Source: Pararheinheimera marina (lineage in GTDB: Bacteria; Pseudomonadota; Gammaproteobacteria; Enterobacterales; Alteromonadaceae). Taken from it: 64,000 bases of DNA. Position numbers and translations under genes: made by a program. The notes beneath the pieces are model-generated. The model worked only from the letters and a program-made list of their open reading frames with translations, searched no databases and was not told the DNA's origin. Each line of letters starts with the position of its first letter. Position 1 is the stretch's first letter. Of the stretch, positions 25,062-33,062 are shown piece after piece. Location of the stretch: assembly GCF_042654345.1 (NCBI RefSeq), contig NZ_JBHSGB010000010.1, positions 62,001-126,000 of the forward strand, given 5' to 3'.

Positions 25062-25263
25062 TTAGCAGCAGCTTTGCTGACGGGCTGGTCGGTCGCCCAT
25101 AGCGCATAAATTTGGGGTCAACGGAGCCAGCAGTTGCAGGTTCGCGGCTGCGGTTTGCTGCAGGCATTGCCTGGCCCGGTCGGGTAAGTTTGGGTTGACA
25201 CGGTAATACACTCACAGCCCTTGTTTGCGGTCGAGTAACAGGCCATCACGCCGCTGCTGGGCC
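25062..25263 (-). pseudogene. Decayed C-terminal part of an ArsR-family repressor
   Basis: Reading the minus strand from 25262 gives RRDGLLLDRKQGL, an in-frame TGA, then VYYRVNPNLPD and a conserved-looking tail with LLAPL, LCAMGDRPARQQSCC and TAA (25064-25062). This is the ArsR pattern in which the wing reads G-x-W-V-Y-Y-R-x-N-P; the tryptophan codon TGG has become TGA. The N-terminal half is missing because the fragment abuts the 3' end of the hydrolase gene at 25264. The stop lies 14 bp before the gap remnant, the normal spacing of an ars operon. Confidence 0.7.
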
Positions 25264-26427
25264 TTAATGGCTGAGAAAGTCACTCAGCAATTGGCTGACC
25301 GACTGGATATTGCTTAAGCCGTCATAATGGCCATTGCTGACGCCTTTTTTACCGGCAATTTCCTGATAGCGGCTGCTGGGCAGTTGCTGCTGGCTGGCTT
25401 GGGCCATGGCAGGGGTCAGCAATAAATCGCCGGTTGCTGGCAGCCACAGGGTTTTGGCTTTCACTTGTGCTAAAGCCTGCGGCCAGTTGTCGCCCATACC
25501 GGCGCGCCATAGCTGTGAAGCGCGCACCAGATACAGCAGTGAATTGGCATCCATCTGCGCTGAGCGGCCTTTGGCGGCGCTGAGCAGTTGGCTAAAAGCC
25601 GGCAGCTCCGCCTTGATGCTGTGGTGAATCGCGCTGTCCTGCGCTGGGGCCGGGTAGCTTTGGTTAAAACCTTGTGGGTGCAGGGCGTCCTGAATCACAT
25701 AAGCCAGCGCCAGTGCCAGGCCTGCCGGTTGCTGGTTAAGCGGGTACTGGCCTTGTTGCCAGGACGGGTCTTGTTTAATCGGCTGCGCCCAACGCTCCAG
25801 CCGCACTGCGCTGTACGCATCGATATAGGCGGTGCCTATCACCGGCACCAAGCGCTGTACCCGCTCTGGGTATCGCACCGTCCATTCAATGGCCTGAAAG
25901 GAGCCCATCGAGGGGCCAATGACGGCATGCAATTTTTTAATGCCAAGCGTATCGAGCAGAGCGCGCTGTACTTCGACAAAATCGGTAATAGTCACCACAG
26001 GGAAACTCAGGCCGTACGGCTTCCCAGTGGCCGGGTTGATGCTGGCTGGGCCCGTGGTGATCACGTCGGGCGAAAAGGCATTGATATTGGCCAGCGAGTC
26101 GACACTCAGCACATAAAATTTATTGGTATCAATGGCTTTGCCCGGGCCAATAATGGCGTCCCAATAACCGGGCGCCGCGTCTGTGCTGCGGTATTTACCG
26201 GCGGCATGCGAGCTGCCGGAAAAATAATGGGTGATCAGAATGGCATTGGATTTATCGGCATTGAGTGTGCCGTAAGCTTCCCAGCCGACCTTCACCTGCT
26301 TGAGCTGCACTCCGCTTTGGGTGCTGAATTCGGCTAAATCAAACTGTTGTTTTTGCACCAGCGGCAGTTCGGCCGCTGTCGCCAAAACACTTAAACCAGT
26401 ACAGAACAACGCCACCAACCACTTCAT
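25264..26427 (-). CDS. Exported MetX-like alpha/beta hydrolase (homoserine O-acetyltransferase family)
   Basis: Alpha/beta-hydrolase-fold protein of 387 residues with a Sec signal peptide (MKWLVALFCTGLSVLATAAE), so unlike biosynthetic MetX it should act in the periplasm. Family landmarks are THYFSGSSHAAGKY near residue 65, GPSMGSFQAIEW with the nucleophile serine near residue 172, the aspartate in LPATGDLLLTP and the histidine in NGHYDGL. The usual GxSMGG elbow has GS instead of GG. ATG at 26427 is chosen since its A is the last base of the permease stop (TAATG); a GTG 12 bp upstream is possible. It probably hydrolyses or transfers a short acyl ester whose product the GntP permease imports. 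Confidence 0.8.
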   Translation of the reverse strand: MKWLVALFCTGLSVLATAAELPLVQKQQFDLAEFSTQSGVQLKQVKVGWEAYGTLNADKSNAILITHYFSGSSHAAGKYRSTDAAPGYWDAIIGPGKAIDTNKFYVLSVDSLANINAFSPDVITTGPASINPATGKPYGLSFPVVTITDFVEVQRALLDTLGIKKLHAVIGPSMGSFQAIEWTVRYPERVQRLVPVIGTAYIDAYSAVRLERWAQPIKQDPSWQQGQYPLNQQPAGLALALAYVIQDALHPQGFNQSYPAPAQDSAIHHSIKAELPAFSQLLSAAKGRSAQMDANSLLYLVRASQLWRAGMGDNWPQALAQVKAKTLWLPATGDLLLTPAMAQASQQQLPSSRYQEIAGKKGVSNGHYDGLSNIQSVSQLLSDFLSH

Positions 26428-27731
26428 TACAACCCCCACTGGAATAACAGAATGGCCAGTATAGTGCCCAGCAGCGGCACCACAACAGTCACAGCTGCCA
26501 CAGGCCAGTAAGCATTTTGGTGCGATTCGCCGCAGATGGCGCGAATAGTAGTGACCACATAGCCATTGTGTGGCAAAGAATCCAAAGCGCCAGAGGAAAT
26601 AGCCACCACCCGGTGCAATTGTTCCGGGTCGACGCCGCGGTCCAGATAGACAGGCGCAATTTCTGGTAGCGCTATGGCCTGGCCGCCTGACGCTGAGCCG
26701 GTCAGGCCCGCAATGGCACTGACCGCCACAGCGGCGCCTATCAGCTCCGGGCCCGGCAGGTGTGTCATGGTTTGCACCACAGCGGCAAAAGCCGGCGTCA
26801 GTTTAGCGACAGAACCAAAACCGACTACGGCCGCTGTGTTGCCTATCGCCAGCAGAGCACCTGTGGCGCCCTGGTCCAGCGCAGTACTTAAGCTATTCAG
26901 AAACTTACGGTTCAGCAGGTACAAACTCAGCACACCGCCGGTCAGCGCCACAATTAAGGCGGCCTGTTGCATATGGTCGTGCAGCAGAAATGACAACAGC
27001 AATACCACTAAGAGCGGCACTATGCCCATCAGCGGATGCGGCAAGGCTTTGTCGGTCAGTACCGGGTCGGTCGGACGGCTTTCAAACACTTCGCCTTTGG
27101 CCTGAGCGCTGCGGATCATCGTCATCAGCCAGCTGTACCCCAGAACGCCCATAAAAATGGCGGCGATAATGCTGACTTCCCAGCCAGCGTAGGGGCTGGT
27201 TTTCAGGTATTGAATAGGGATCCAATTTTGGATCTCCGGCGATCCGGCGGAGGTCATGGTAAAAGTGACGGAGCCCAGCCCCAAAGCGGCCGGAATAAAA
27301 CGCCGTGGCAGGTTAGCGTCTTTAAACAAGCTGACGGCCATAGGGTAAGCGGAAAAGGCCACCACAAAAATACTGACGCCGCCATAAGTGAGCACAGCGC
27401 AGGCCAGCACCACCGCCATTACCGCGCGTTGTTTGCCGAGTTTGCGCACAATGGCCAGCGCCACCGCGTCGGCGGCACCTGTGTGTTCCATCAGCTTGCC
27501 AAACAGGGCGCCGAGCAAAAACATTAAGAACCAGCTGGAAACAAAACCTGAAAAACCAGCCATATAACCCTGCACAAAATTAGCCGGGTTGTCCGCCAGC
27601 CAGAAGGGGACGCCGTTCAGCACCGCCACAAGCAAGGCGCATAAAGGCGCCAGAATAAACAGGTTCACGCCGCGCATGGTTAACCAGATCAGCAGCAGCA
27701 ACCCCAGTACTAAACCGAACAGACTCAACAT
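26427..27731 (-). CDS. GntP-family proton/organic-acid permease
   Basis: Inner-membrane transporter of 434 residues with about 11-12 hydrophobic helices. GntP/short-chain-acid permease features are visible: LLLLIWLTMRGVNLFILAPL at the start, a loop with SSWFLMFLLGALFGKLMEHTGAADAVA, the ion-transporter stretch GSVTFTMTSAGSPEIQN near residue 160, GLTGSASGGQAIALPEIAP near residue 340 and SLPHNGYV near residue 385. The start at 27731 gives the normal N-terminus; longer in-frame starts would add about 73 non-homologous residues reaching into the regulatory motifs. Substrates of the family include gluconate and 3-hydroxybutyrate; which one applies is unknown. Confidence 0.87.
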   Translation of the reverse strand: MLSLFGLVLGLLLLIWLTMRGVNLFILAPLCALLVAVLNGVPFWLADNPANFVQGYMAGFSGFVSSWFLMFLLGALFGKLMEHTGAADAVALAIVRKLGKQRAVMAVVLACAVLTYGGVSIFVVAFSAYPMAVSLFKDANLPRRFIPAALGLGSVTFTMTSAGSPEIQNWIPIQYLKTSPYAGWEVSIIAAIFMGVLGYSWLMTMIRSAQAKGEVFESRPTDPVLTDKALPHPLMGIVPLLVVLLLSFLLHDHMQQAALIVALTGGVLSLYLLNRKFLNSLSTALDQGATGALLAIGNTAAVVGFGSVAKLTPAFAAVVQTMTHLPGPELIGAAVAVSAIAGLTGSASGGQAIALPEIAPVYLDRGVDPEQLHRVVAISSGALDSLPHNGYVVTTIRAICGESHQNAYWPVAAVTVVVPLLGTILAILLFQWGL

Positions 27732-27785
27732 AAAACGACCCTTGTTGTGTTTTGGTTTAGTCTGGGGCAAGGCGGGCACCCTCAC

Positions 27786-27803
27786 CATAGTACTAAGGTA
27801 CAG
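27786..27803. promoter_or_regulatory. 18-bp regulatory motif, copy 1 (permease side)
   Basis: CATAGTACTAAGGTACAG lies 55 bp upstream of the GntP permease start and is repeated exactly at 27868-27885. Its core GTAC-TAAG-GTAC has dyad ends. The core recurs as CTAC-TTTG-GTAC before crbR at 32970-32982, suggesting a binding site for CrbR or another LuxR-type regulator. Confidence 0.55.
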
Positions 27804-27867
27804 ACAGGTACGGGTTTTTTGCTGTAAACCTTTAATATTCATTGGTTTATCTGTAGTCTTTGCCTGG

Positions 27868-27885
27868 CATAGTACTAAGGTACAG
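27868..27885. promoter_or_regulatory. 18-bp regulatory motif, copy 2 (receptor side)
   Basis: Second exact copy of CATAGTACTAAGGTACAG, in the same orientation 82 bp from copy 1 and 57 bp upstream of the TBDR start at 27943. One copy per divergent promoter suggests coordinated activation of permease-hydrolase and receptor. Confidence 0.55.
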
Positions 27886-27942
27886 CTTAACTTTCCGCCA
27901 ACACCGCCTAGAGTGGAGTGGAAAATCAGCAGGAGAAGGCAT

Positions 27943-30165
27943 ATGGCCAATAACTACAAAAATAGCATGACAAGGTTTCAGTTCAGCACGCTGGCATTGC
28001 TGGTAGGCTCAGCATTCATGACAGCTCCGGTGTGGGCGGAAGAGCAAGCGACAGAACAGGTAAAAGAGGATGAAGTGGCACTGGAAGTGATCCAGGTGAC
28101 GGCCCGTAAAACGGCAGAAAACCTGCAAAATGTGCCAGTGGCGGTGACCTCTATTGGCGCAGAAGCGCTGGCACAACGGGGTATTGAAAACCTGACCGCT
28201 ATTCAGGCCTATACACCTAACACCACGTTGCAGGTGTCGCGGGGAACCAACAGCACCTTAACGGCGTATATCCGCGGTATCGGTCAGCAGGACCCGTTAT
28301 GGGGTTTTGAACCAGGTGTGGGTATTTACCTGGACGATGTGTATATGGCGCGGCCGCAGGGCGCGGCTATGGAAGTGTACGACGTGGAACGTATCGAAGT
28401 ATTACGTGGCCCGCAAGGCACTCTGTATGGCCGCAATACCATAGGTGGTGCGGTGAAATACGTGACCAAAGCCTTAACTGGCGACAATGATTTTTACGTC
28501 CGCGGCACATTAGGTAACTATGGTCAGAAAGATCTGAAGATTTCCGGCCAGACAGCGTTGACCGAAAAACTGTATTTTGGTGCTGCGGTGGCTACGCTGA
28601 ACCGCGACGGTTTTGGTACTTACCTGAACACCGGCGATGAAAACTACAACAAAGACATTCTGACTGGCCGGTTGAACCTGCAGTATCAGGCCACTGACAA
28701 TCTGCGTATCAGCCTGGCGGCGGACCGCACTGATGATGATTCCAACTCCAAAGGTGGTCATCGTTTAACGACCAGTCTGTTAACAGGTGAAGCGCCGCCA
28801 AGCAATGTGTTTGATTCCAATACCAGCATGCCGGTGGACAACTCGGTGGTCACTGAAGGGCAATCACTGACAATTGCCTGGGATATCAATGCTGACTGGA
28901 CCTTTAAGTCAATTACGGCGCACCGCGAAGGTGTGACTGATACCAACATCGACTTTGACTCCACCGAGCTGGCATCACTGGACGTACCGGCCTTTTACGA
29001 AGACTCGCAGGATTCCCAGGAATTCCAGCTGCTGTACAGCGGCGACAAGCTGACGATGGCGTCCGGCCTGTATTACTTTGAAGGCGATGCCTGTGGTGCC
29101 TTTGGCACTGTGCTGGTGGCAGGTTTGGGCCTGACCACTGAAAACGGCGGCTGTGTTGACACCAAAAGTGTGGCAGCGTACGCCCAGGGATCGTACCACC
29201 TGACCGATGAACTGTCGTTCACTCTGGGCGGCCGTTACACCAAAGATGACAAAGATGCAGACGTCTACCGTTATGTGTACTTAGGTAACAAAAGGCCTCG
29301 TGATCCGGGCACCCCCATTGCTGTGCAGTCTGACTTTGCCGGCTCTGAAAGTTTCAGTCACTTTTCGCCCCGTGTCGGGTTTGAATACCAGAGCAGCGAC
29401 AGCTTTATGTGGTACGGCTCTTACACCGACGGCTTTAAGTCCGGTGGTTTTGATATGCGCGGCAATCAGGCCATTAACCCTAATGCCGGCGACCCGTACC
29501 AGGAAGAAACTGTTGATACCTTCGAAGTGGGCTTTAAAAGCGAATGGAACAACAGTATCCGCCTGAACGTAGCCGCGTTCCAGAGCAGTTACGACGATAT
29601 GCAGGTGACAGTGCAGCGTGCGGTCAATAACACGGTGGCTTCACAGGTGTTAAACGCAGCCAGCGCCGATATTGAAGGCTTTGAAATGGAAATGATTGCC
29701 GCTATTACGCCGCAATTGGAGTTCACTACAGTATTGGGTTACACCAACGCCGAGTTTAATGAAGTGGAGTACTTCGATCCGGCCAGCCAGACCGTGGTGG
29801 ATGTGTCGGACTTATGGTCCTTTGCCAATACGCCGGAATGGACAGCCACTGCCGGGTTGAAATACACCCAGGGCACCAGTTTCGGTGACATCGTCTACAA
29901 CGCGATGGGGTCCTACCGCTCAGACACCCAGATCTTTGAAGTGCCTTCGGTGCTGGATTTTGGCGGCTACACCATTTTTAACGCCGGAGCGACCTGGTAC
30001 AGCAATGATGGCCACTGGGACGTTGCGCTGCAGGTGAAAAACGCCGGTGACAAAATTGCACGTATTGCCGGTTACAACTTCCCGTTATTGGCTGGCGAGC
30101 AAACCATCACCGGTTATTACCTGGACCCGCGCACTTACAGCCTGAGCCTGGGGTACCGTTTCTAA
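27943..30165 (+). CDS. TonB-dependent receptor (iron-complex/small-ligand type)
   Basis: Outer-membrane receptor of 740 residues. The start ATG at 27943 follows AGGAG by 7 nt and gives a signal peptide ending near APVWAEE; upstream in-frame codons are not used. The plug shows LEVIQVTARKTAENLQNVPVAVT (TonB box and plug start), YIRGIGQQDPLWGFEPGVGIYLDDVY near residue 107 and VEVLRGPQGTLYGRNTIGGAVKYVTK-type sequence near residue 145. The barrel ends TYSLSLGYRF. Its plug type is common among receptors for small organic or lignin-like compounds and siderophores. It diverges from the permease-hydrolase pair and shares its 18-bp motif. Confidence 0.91.
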   Translation: MANNYKNSMTRFQFSTLALLVGSAFMTAPVWAEEQATEQVKEDEVALEVIQVTARKTAENLQNVPVAVTSIGAEALAQRGIENLTAIQAYTPNTTLQVSRGTNSTLTAYIRGIGQQDPLWGFEPGVGIYLDDVYMARPQGAAMEVYDVERIEVLRGPQGTLYGRNTIGGAVKYVTKALTGDNDFYVRGTLGNYGQKDLKISGQTALTEKLYFGAAVATLNRDGFGTYLNTGDENYNKDILTGRLNLQYQATDNLRISLAADRTDDDSNSKGGHRLTTSLLTGEAPPSNVFDSNTSMPVDNSVVTEGQSLTIAWDINADWTFKSITAHREGVTDTNIDFDSTELASLDVPAFYEDSQDSQEFQLLYSGDKLTMASGLYYFEGDACGAFGTVLVAGLGLTTENGGCVDTKSVAAYAQGSYHLTDELSFTLGGRYTKDDKDADVYRYVYLGNKRPRDPGTPIAVQSDFAGSESFSHFSPRVGFEYQSSDSFMWYGSYTDGFKSGGFDMRGNQAINPNAGDPYQEETVDTFEVGFKSEWNNSIRLNVAAFQSSYDDMQVTVQRAVNNTVASQVLNAASADIEGFEMEMIAAITPQLEFTTVLGYTNAEFNEVEYFDPASQTVVDVSDLWSFANTPEWTATAGLKYTQGTSFGDIVYNAMGSYRSDTQIFEVPSVLDFGGYTIFNAGATWYSNDGHWDVALQVKNAGDKIARIAGYNFPLLAGEQTITGYYLDPRTYSLSLGYRF

Positions 30166-30177
30166 ACCTCTGCTGTT

Positions 30178-30229
30178 GGGGTCAGGTCTTGAATTTTGCA
30201 TTGAAACGCAAAATTCAAGACCTGACCCC
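30178..30229. repeat. 52-bp hairpin repeat, copy 3
   Basis: Perfect 22-bp arms (30178-30199, 30208-30229) around loop ATTGAAAC. It lies 12 nt after the TBDR stop and marks the left side of the methyltransferase-HNH cassette. It shares its loop with the degenerate copy 4 at the other end of that cassette. Confidence 0.93.
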
Positions 30230-30354
30230 GCTATCGTTTTATTGCTTCTGCGTATTCATCAGCGCTGCCAAAGCGTCACAAGCTGAATTGCCATTTGTAG
30301 CGCGTTCTTTTAGGCTGAAGATATCTTTATTGCTCAGTTAGCCAAGGACTTGCG

Positions 30355-30975
30355 TTGTCGGAGCATCAGCAAAACCCTTACCATCAGGTGGCGGGACATT
30401 TTGTAACCCAATATGAAAGTCTGAGTTCAGAGAAATTGCATCAGTCGTGGCTGCACCTTTTGCCCGAAAAAGGTTGGCTGTTGGATGTGGGTGCAGGATC
30501 TGGCCGCGATGCAGCTTTTTTTGCTCAACGAGGCCTGAGTGTCGTTGCTGTCGAACCAGCGAAACCAATGCGGGATCTGGCGTGTGAACTGCATAAGCAG
30601 CACTGCATCCACTGGGTAGACGACAGCTTACCCGAACTGAAACAGGTGTTTGCTTTACAGATAAAGTTTGAGCTTATTTTGTTAAGTGCAGTCTGGATGC
30701 ATATTGAGCCGTGCCTGCGCGAGCTGGCTATTCGAAAACTCAGCCAACTGCTTAACCCAGGTGGGCATCTCGTGATCACGCTGCGCCATGGTGAATTTAC
30801 TGATGGCCGTATTGGTTATGCAGTTTCAGCCGATGAGATCAGTACACTGGCAATGCATGCTGGCTTGCAGTTGGTGCTGAGAACAGCCTCGGAGGAGTCT
30901 CAAGCTGATCTGTTGGGCCGGAATAATGTGAAATGGGAAACAATAGTGCTTGCAAGGATGATGACCCATGAATGA
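30355..30975 (+). CDS. Class I SAM-dependent methyltransferase (small-molecule type)
   Basis: Cytoplasmic methyltransferase of 206 residues. Motif I is LLDVGAGSGRDAAFFAQRGL near residue 43, followed by VVAVEPAKPM; motif IV-like ILLSAVWMHIEP lies near residue 106 and GGHLVITLRHG near residue 137. No DPPY or NPPF motif is present, so it is not a typical DNA base methyltransferase. The TTG start at 30355 is supported by AAGGA 6 nt upstream. It overlaps the HNH gene by 8 bp. Base composition of this pair is visibly more A+T-rich than the surrounding genes. Confidence 0.8.
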   Translation: MSEHQQNPYHQVAGHFVTQYESLSSEKLHQSWLHLLPEKGWLLDVGAGSGRDAAFFAQRGLSVVAVEPAKPMRDLACELHKQHCIHWVDDSLPELKQVFALQIKFELILLSAVWMHIEPCLRELAIRKLSQLLNPGGHLVITLRHGEFTDGRIGYAVSADEISTLAMHAGLQLVLRTASEESQADLLGRNNVKWETIVLARMMTHE

Positions 30976-32110
30976 TGCACCGCTGGAGTATTACGTCGGT
31001 AAATTTCAGAATCTGAACACCATGCGTCTGGCGGGCCATAACAAACCGCATAAGGTTTGTATGTTGCTGGCTGTGATGGATTTAATTGGTTCAGGCGTCA
31101 TCACAGAAAACAAAATTGAATTTACCGATCAACTGCGCCAAAGCTTCAGTAAACACTTTGAACGCCTTCGGGCCGGTGACGATCAGGACAGTCCGGAAAA
31201 CCCTTTTTTTTATTTAACCTCCGAAGGCTTTTGGTTTTTGCAGGCCAGGCCTGGATACGAACAGGTCAAACTGGACAGGTATAGCAAAAGCAAAGTTGCT
31301 TATGCATATTTGGACGCTGGCTTGTTTGGTTATATGAAAAGCCCTATTGTCAGCCCAGATCTGCGCTACGCCTTGACTCAGAACCTGACCAATTTACCTG
31401 AGCTGTATCTGCGTTGGGCTAAAGCCTGGGGCCTGACTGAACAGACTGCTCAGCAGTACTTACAACTAATTCAGTTCAGGCTCAGTGCTATGGCTCAGCA
31501 AGCGCATTTGGCGGTTAAGCCAATGACTGAACTGGGCTCTTGGCATCAGTATGAAAAACTGGTCACTCCGCTACGTGAATTGCAGGAGTTTAAGGAAGCA
31601 GATTATCAAGAAAACTACGTATTGAGCCGTGCATTAGGATCTTATAGTGATTTTCTGGCTGAGCTGGCGCAGGTTGATATGACTCAGGATATTGATGACA
31701 TTTTGCACAGGCCAGGTCTTGTTCAAACGGAAAAGCTGGCACTTATCAAAGCCAGAATGGGACAAGGTGTTTTCAGGCAACAAGTGTTATCTCGTTGGAA
31801 TGGATGCGCTGTAACAGGTTACCAAACCCCAACTGTACTAGTTGCTTCTCATATAAAACCGTGGCGGCACGCTAGCGATGTTGAGAGGCTTGATCCAAAT
31901 AATGGTTTGATGTTGATCCCGAATCTCGATAAAGCCTTTGATAAAGGTTTTATTTCCTTCGATGAGCAGGGAGGCATTTTAATCTCTTCGAGGCTGGAGA
32001 GACCCGAAGTGCTGGGGATAAACTCGGCGCTGCGGCTCCGGCAAAGCCTGACAGCACAACAAGATTATCTAGCCCATCATCGTTCTTTGTTTTTTGCTAA
32101 CAGTGAGTGA
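30968..32110 (+). CDS. HNH endonuclease (predicted restriction endonuclease type)
   Basis: A 380-residue cytoplasmic protein with a C-terminal HNH nuclease domain at about residues 270-345. Visible landmarks are WNGCAVTGYQTPTVLVASHIKPWRHA with the metal-site histidine, then NNGLMLIPNLDKAFDKGFISFD, the usual N-G-L ... D-x-A-F-D pattern. The N-terminal 250 residues are helical and include LAGHNKPHKVCMLLAVMDLI, a stretch shared by many such predicted restriction nucleases and likely to be a recognition or regulatory domain. It starts 8 bp inside the methyltransferase gene, so expression is coupled. A defence role is inferred, not shown. Confidence 0.84.
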   Translation: MNDAPLEYYVGKFQNLNTMRLAGHNKPHKVCMLLAVMDLIGSGVITENKIEFTDQLRQSFSKHFERLRAGDDQDSPENPFFYLTSEGFWFLQARPGYEQVKLDRYSKSKVAYAYLDAGLFGYMKSPIVSPDLRYALTQNLTNLPELYLRWAKAWGLTEQTAQQYLQLIQFRLSAMAQQAHLAVKPMTELGSWHQYEKLVTPLRELQEFKEADYQENYVLSRALGSYSDFLAELAQVDMTQDIDDILHRPGLVQTEKLALIKARMGQGVFRQQVLSRWNGCAVTGYQTPTVLVASHIKPWRHASDVERLDPNNGLMLIPNLDKAFDKGFISFDEQGGILISSRLERPEVLGINSALRLRQSLTAQQDYLAHHRSLFFANSE

Positions 32111-32128
32111 TCAAAGCCTGCTTAACCC

Positions 32129-32875
32129 TCACTGCTGTTTTGACTCGGCCACCTCAGCCACCGCCTCTGGCTTGGCCCTAATGTGCGTTCTCCATTGTCT
32201 GCCTTCAGCCTGAATGGTTAACTGGTTTCGATACTCCAGCTTCTGCGGGTCTTCTGCGTTGTGGTACCACAGCTGCAGTGTCACTTCGTTTGCGTTAAGC
32301 CATTGGGGTTGATGGCCGCCAAAGTCTGAGTCGGATAAATCCAGTTGCAGCTGTGGTGCGTTGTCGCTGAGTTGATATAACTTGATGATATTCCGGCTGA
32401 ATATGTCGGACAGGCGGCTGTCCTGTAACTCCAGCAGGTGGCGCTGATCCGGCGACAGGTACAAGGTGCCGGTAAAGCTGTATGTGTTGCCGGTTTTGCG
32501 GTCCAGCAGCAGGTGTTGCCAGCTTTCCCAGCCGGCAGCAAAGACTAAACAATACCGCTCGTCTTCCGTACAGCCATCAAAAGCAAACAGCCGAAATTGC
32601 TCGCCGTCAACTTTATGATGCCGAAACTGAAAAGGTGGCGCGCTTTGGCTGCTGATACTGAGTCCTGTAGGGCTGAGCTTAACCAACTGGTCAAATTTTT
32701 CCTGCAATAACGGGCGCTGTCGCTCAGGGCAGGCCCAGCTTTGTTCGAATTGCTCCGGGCTGGAGTTTGGTAACAAGTCAGGGCAAAGCTGGGTTAGAAA
32801 ACTGATGCTTTGCGCTGGGGTTTGGCAGGTAAAGGCGGCACTGACTAACAGCAGGCCACAGGCCAGTGGTTTCAT
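32129..32875 (-). CDS. Hypothetical exported protein
   Basis: A 248-residue product with a signal peptide (MKPLACGLLLVSAAFTCQTPAQS), probably periplasmic. I do not recognise it. The mature part is rich in aromatic residues and glutamine; stretches such as EDERYCLVFAAGWESWQHLLLDRKTGNTY and LSPDQRHLLELQDSRLSDIF suggest a beta-propeller-like or beta-sandwich fold that reads out a measured state. ATG at 32875 is preferred; a longer frame would begin inside repeat copy 4. It is convergent with the HNH gene and lies within the segment bracketed by hairpin repeats 3 and 4. Confidence 0.68.
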   Translation of the reverse strand: MKPLACGLLLVSAAFTCQTPAQSISFLTQLCPDLLPNSSPEQFEQSWACPERQRPLLQEKFDQLVKLSPTGLSISSQSAPPFQFRHHKVDGEQFRLFAFDGCTEDERYCLVFAAGWESWQHLLLDRKTGNTYSFTGTLYLSPDQRHLLELQDSRLSDIFSRNIIKLYQLSDNAPQLQLDLSDSDFGGHQPQWLNANEVTLQLWYHNAEDPQKLEYRNQLTIQAEGRQWRTHIRAKPEAVAEVAESKQQ

Positions 32876-32888
32876 CCTTGAGTTCCAT

Positions 32889-32940
32889 CGGGTCAGGTGT
32901 TGAATTTTGCATTGAAACACAAAATACAAGACCTGACCCC
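32889..32940. repeat. 52-bp hairpin repeat, copy 4 (degenerate)
   Basis: Left arm 32889-32910 and right arm 32919-32940 around loop ATTGAAAC. It has the same loop as copy 3, but the arms mispair at several positions (left end CGGGTC, GTGTTG for GTCTTG, TTGC against ACAA, GAATTTTG against CAAAATAC). It is the only copy located before a start codon (13 bp from 32875) and the only one without perfect arms. Confidence 0.85.
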
Positions 32941-32969
32941 ATTCCGCTGAAAAATAAAGCGATTTCTAC

Positions 32970-32982
32970 TACTTTGGTACAG
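32970..32982. promoter_or_regulatory. GTAC-type motif upstream of crbR
   Basis: TACTTTGGTACAG matches TACTAAGGTACAG of the 18-bp motif at 27786 and 27868 in 11 of 13 positions. It lies 80 bp before the crbR start, suggesting autoregulation or a shared regulator. Confidence 0.4.
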
Positions 32983-33062
32983 TCCGTTGCAGGGTGCGAT
33001 TTTGTAACGGCTGGTGTATGGTGGCTGTGTTGCTGTTGTCAGCTATGCAGGAAAAAAGCCCC

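Noticed and set aside
27589..27942. Longer N-terminus for the TonB receptor at 27943
   Set aside because: It would run antisense through the permease start and both 18-bp motifs; the AGGAG site and signal peptide place the start at 27943.
23945..30229. Hairpin repeats considered as a CRISPR array
   Set aside because: They are dispersed, palindromic over their full length, lack regular spacers and have no cas genes nearby.
30355..32110. Methyltransferase-HNH pair as a classical restriction-modification system
   Set aside because: The methyltransferase has no DPPY/NPPF catalytic motif or target-recognition domain, so a DNA-modification role is not supported.
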